Source: Molanna angustata (lineage: Eukaryota > Arthropoda > Insecta > Trichoptera > Molannidae). From it: 64,000 nucleotides of DNA. A program made the translations under genes and the position numbers. How positions within the stretch are numbered: the stretch's first letter is position 1; each line of letters begins with the position of its first letter. The DNA is taken from positions 6,105,756 to 6,169,755 of the forward strand of contig OY754990.1 in NCBI GenBank assembly GCA_963576475.1. Direction: 5' to 3'. Below the pieces are notes generated by a model that worked only from the letters and a program-made list of their open reading frames with translations, was not told where the DNA came from and ran no database searches. Below are positions 62,955-64,000 of the stretch, piece after piece.

Positions 62955-63459
62955 GACTGACACACATATTTGGCAACATTGTAAAATCACTGTAACTCCA
63001 CCCACACAGGCGACAACGTTGTAGTGTTGGGTGATTTTTGTTTAAATTGGGTAGTTTCATTATTTTAGACCTTGATTATGCCGAGTCGCCTCGGTGAAAA
63101 CGTTTGTATAAAAACGCTTCGTTATAATTTAATAATTTATTTTAAAATGGATTTGCACTCTGTTAACACAAAAACTTTTTAATCAGTATAATATTATTAT
63201 TTTATCCGGACAACGCCGTGTATAGCGACTATTTTTTCCTAAGTGCATCTTAACTGACCCATTTAATAAAAGTGAACGACTTTTTGTCTGTTTATTTATA
63301 TACACATACACACATATTTCACAATTTATGCATTTCTTTAACGAGTTTCATACAAATAGTCGATTGTTTAGTGAACAGAGCTTCGAACCCATAAAAATGG
63401 GTTCGTAGTTCATACGTGACATAACTGTTCCCATTCATTCATAAATATCATATTGTATA
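62955..63459. other. Unrecognised non-coding
   Basis: GACAACGTTGTAGTGTTGGG and ATGCCGAGTCGCCTCGGTGA have no partner, apart from a weak likeness of the latter to 12765-12800. Confidence 0.3.
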
Positions 63460-63655
63460 CTAGCGGACCCAACAGACGTTGTCATGCCCAAGCGTTGGCA
63501 GGTCTAATATTAGCTGGTTGTAATATTGGGGTTATATTATAAAGATTAATAATGAATCTCCTGTTGTTTATTGTAGGTAGTTATACTGACAAGTTAACGG
63601 TTTGCATAATTCCAAACGTACATTTTTTTTACATATTTCTTTTTTTAACAATCCA
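63460..63655 (-). mobile_element. Helitron 3' end fragment
   Basis: TATACTAGCGGACCCAACAG ACGTTGTCATGCCC: in minus direction GACAACGTCTGTTGGGTCCG then CTAG, T; the stem GACAACGTC-like and ending equal those at 5430. The 5' part is replaced by an H fragment near 63660. Confidence 0.6.
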
Positions 63656-63659
63656 TAGA

Positions 63660-64000
63660 TCGGTATATAAACAGTTATAGGCCTACAAAACTTTTATACT
63701 CAGAATTGTGAATTTTTGTTTCAGTCAGGGGTTACCAACTTTTGAAATTTTGGTTAATTTTTCCATATATCTCAGAAACCATAAAAGCTAGAACGCTGAC
63801 AATTAGTATAAACATAGAAAAATACAAAATCTCAAATAGATTTTTTTTAAAAAATTCCAGGGTTTCTCAAACATTTTTTATTAAGAAAAATATTTTTTTT
63901 ATGATAAATTTATGAGTTTAACTGCCTATATTTCCAAATTTTAAAAAAAAACACCCCAACTAGATAATTTAATTTTCTATAAAAAATATTAACATTGTAT
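63660..64000 (+). mobile_element. Family H body, truncated on the left, running off the window
   Basis: TATAAACAGTTATAGGCCTA CAAAACTTTTATACTCAG to the window end; matches 60465-60810. Confidence 0.8.

Overview
The window looks like non-coding, transposon-packed nuclear DNA of an arthropod, most likely an insect. It is AT-rich, has no bacterial-style gene packing, no rRNA or convincing functional tRNA gene, and no conserved host protein that I can recognise. Almost every stretch with structure is a transposable element (TE): LINE 3' ends, three tRNA-derived SINE families, Helitron-like elements, several terminal-inverted-repeat (TIR) elements and long hairpins. I cannot assign an order; the style of repeats would fit Hemiptera or Lepidoptera, and this is only a guess.

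Layout. 1-9.3 kb: an RTE-type LINE tail, palindromic copies of an element called here family N, a Helitron copy (4786-5433), a 735-bp TIR element with repeated TTTTGGCC motifs (6295-7029), and broken LINE pieces, one with a twin-priming inversion (8684-9245). 9.5-16.7 kb: LINE 3' ends, SINEs (one split by a LINE tail with a 9-bp target duplication), and the first full copy of a roughly 1-kb Helitron-like family, called family H. 16.9-20.6 kb: two Helitrons of a second family placed head to head, each carrying an 18-bp minisatellite. 20.6-29 kb: family E and N repeats, a 241-bp palindrome, nested LINEs and RTE tails. 29.3-35.8 kb: two more H copies, a hAT transposase relic, and the only long intact coding region of the window, a 968-residue LINE ORF2 on the minus strand with ORF1 remnants upstream. 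35.8-42.9 kb: family E, further LINE tails and SINEs, and two perfect-looking hairpin elements.

43.1-52.4 kb is one layered structure. An R1-like retrotransposon reading frame is cut at 43694, and resumes at 51426. The 7.7 kb between carries identical 8-bp flanks, matching termini and subterminal CAAGAC repeats as in hAT elements, and is itself filled with a SINE, several H copies, a Harbinger-like element with TAA target duplication, and a Helitron split by a SINE that is split by a LINE. 52.7-64 kb: a decayed LINE, a 106-bp tandem array inside repeat K, a hAT MITE inside a SINE, simple repeats, an H copy nested in another H copy, a TA-flanked TIR element with a 135-residue ORF, and a last H copy running off the end.

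The elements do not form a pathway. What they share is history: insertions inside insertions give a relative order of activity, and several families (H, the minisatellite Helitron, hAT with CAAGAC arrays, the palindromes) rely on DNA structure rather than on coding capacity. All family names N, E, K, H are mine, defined only by repeats inside this window.
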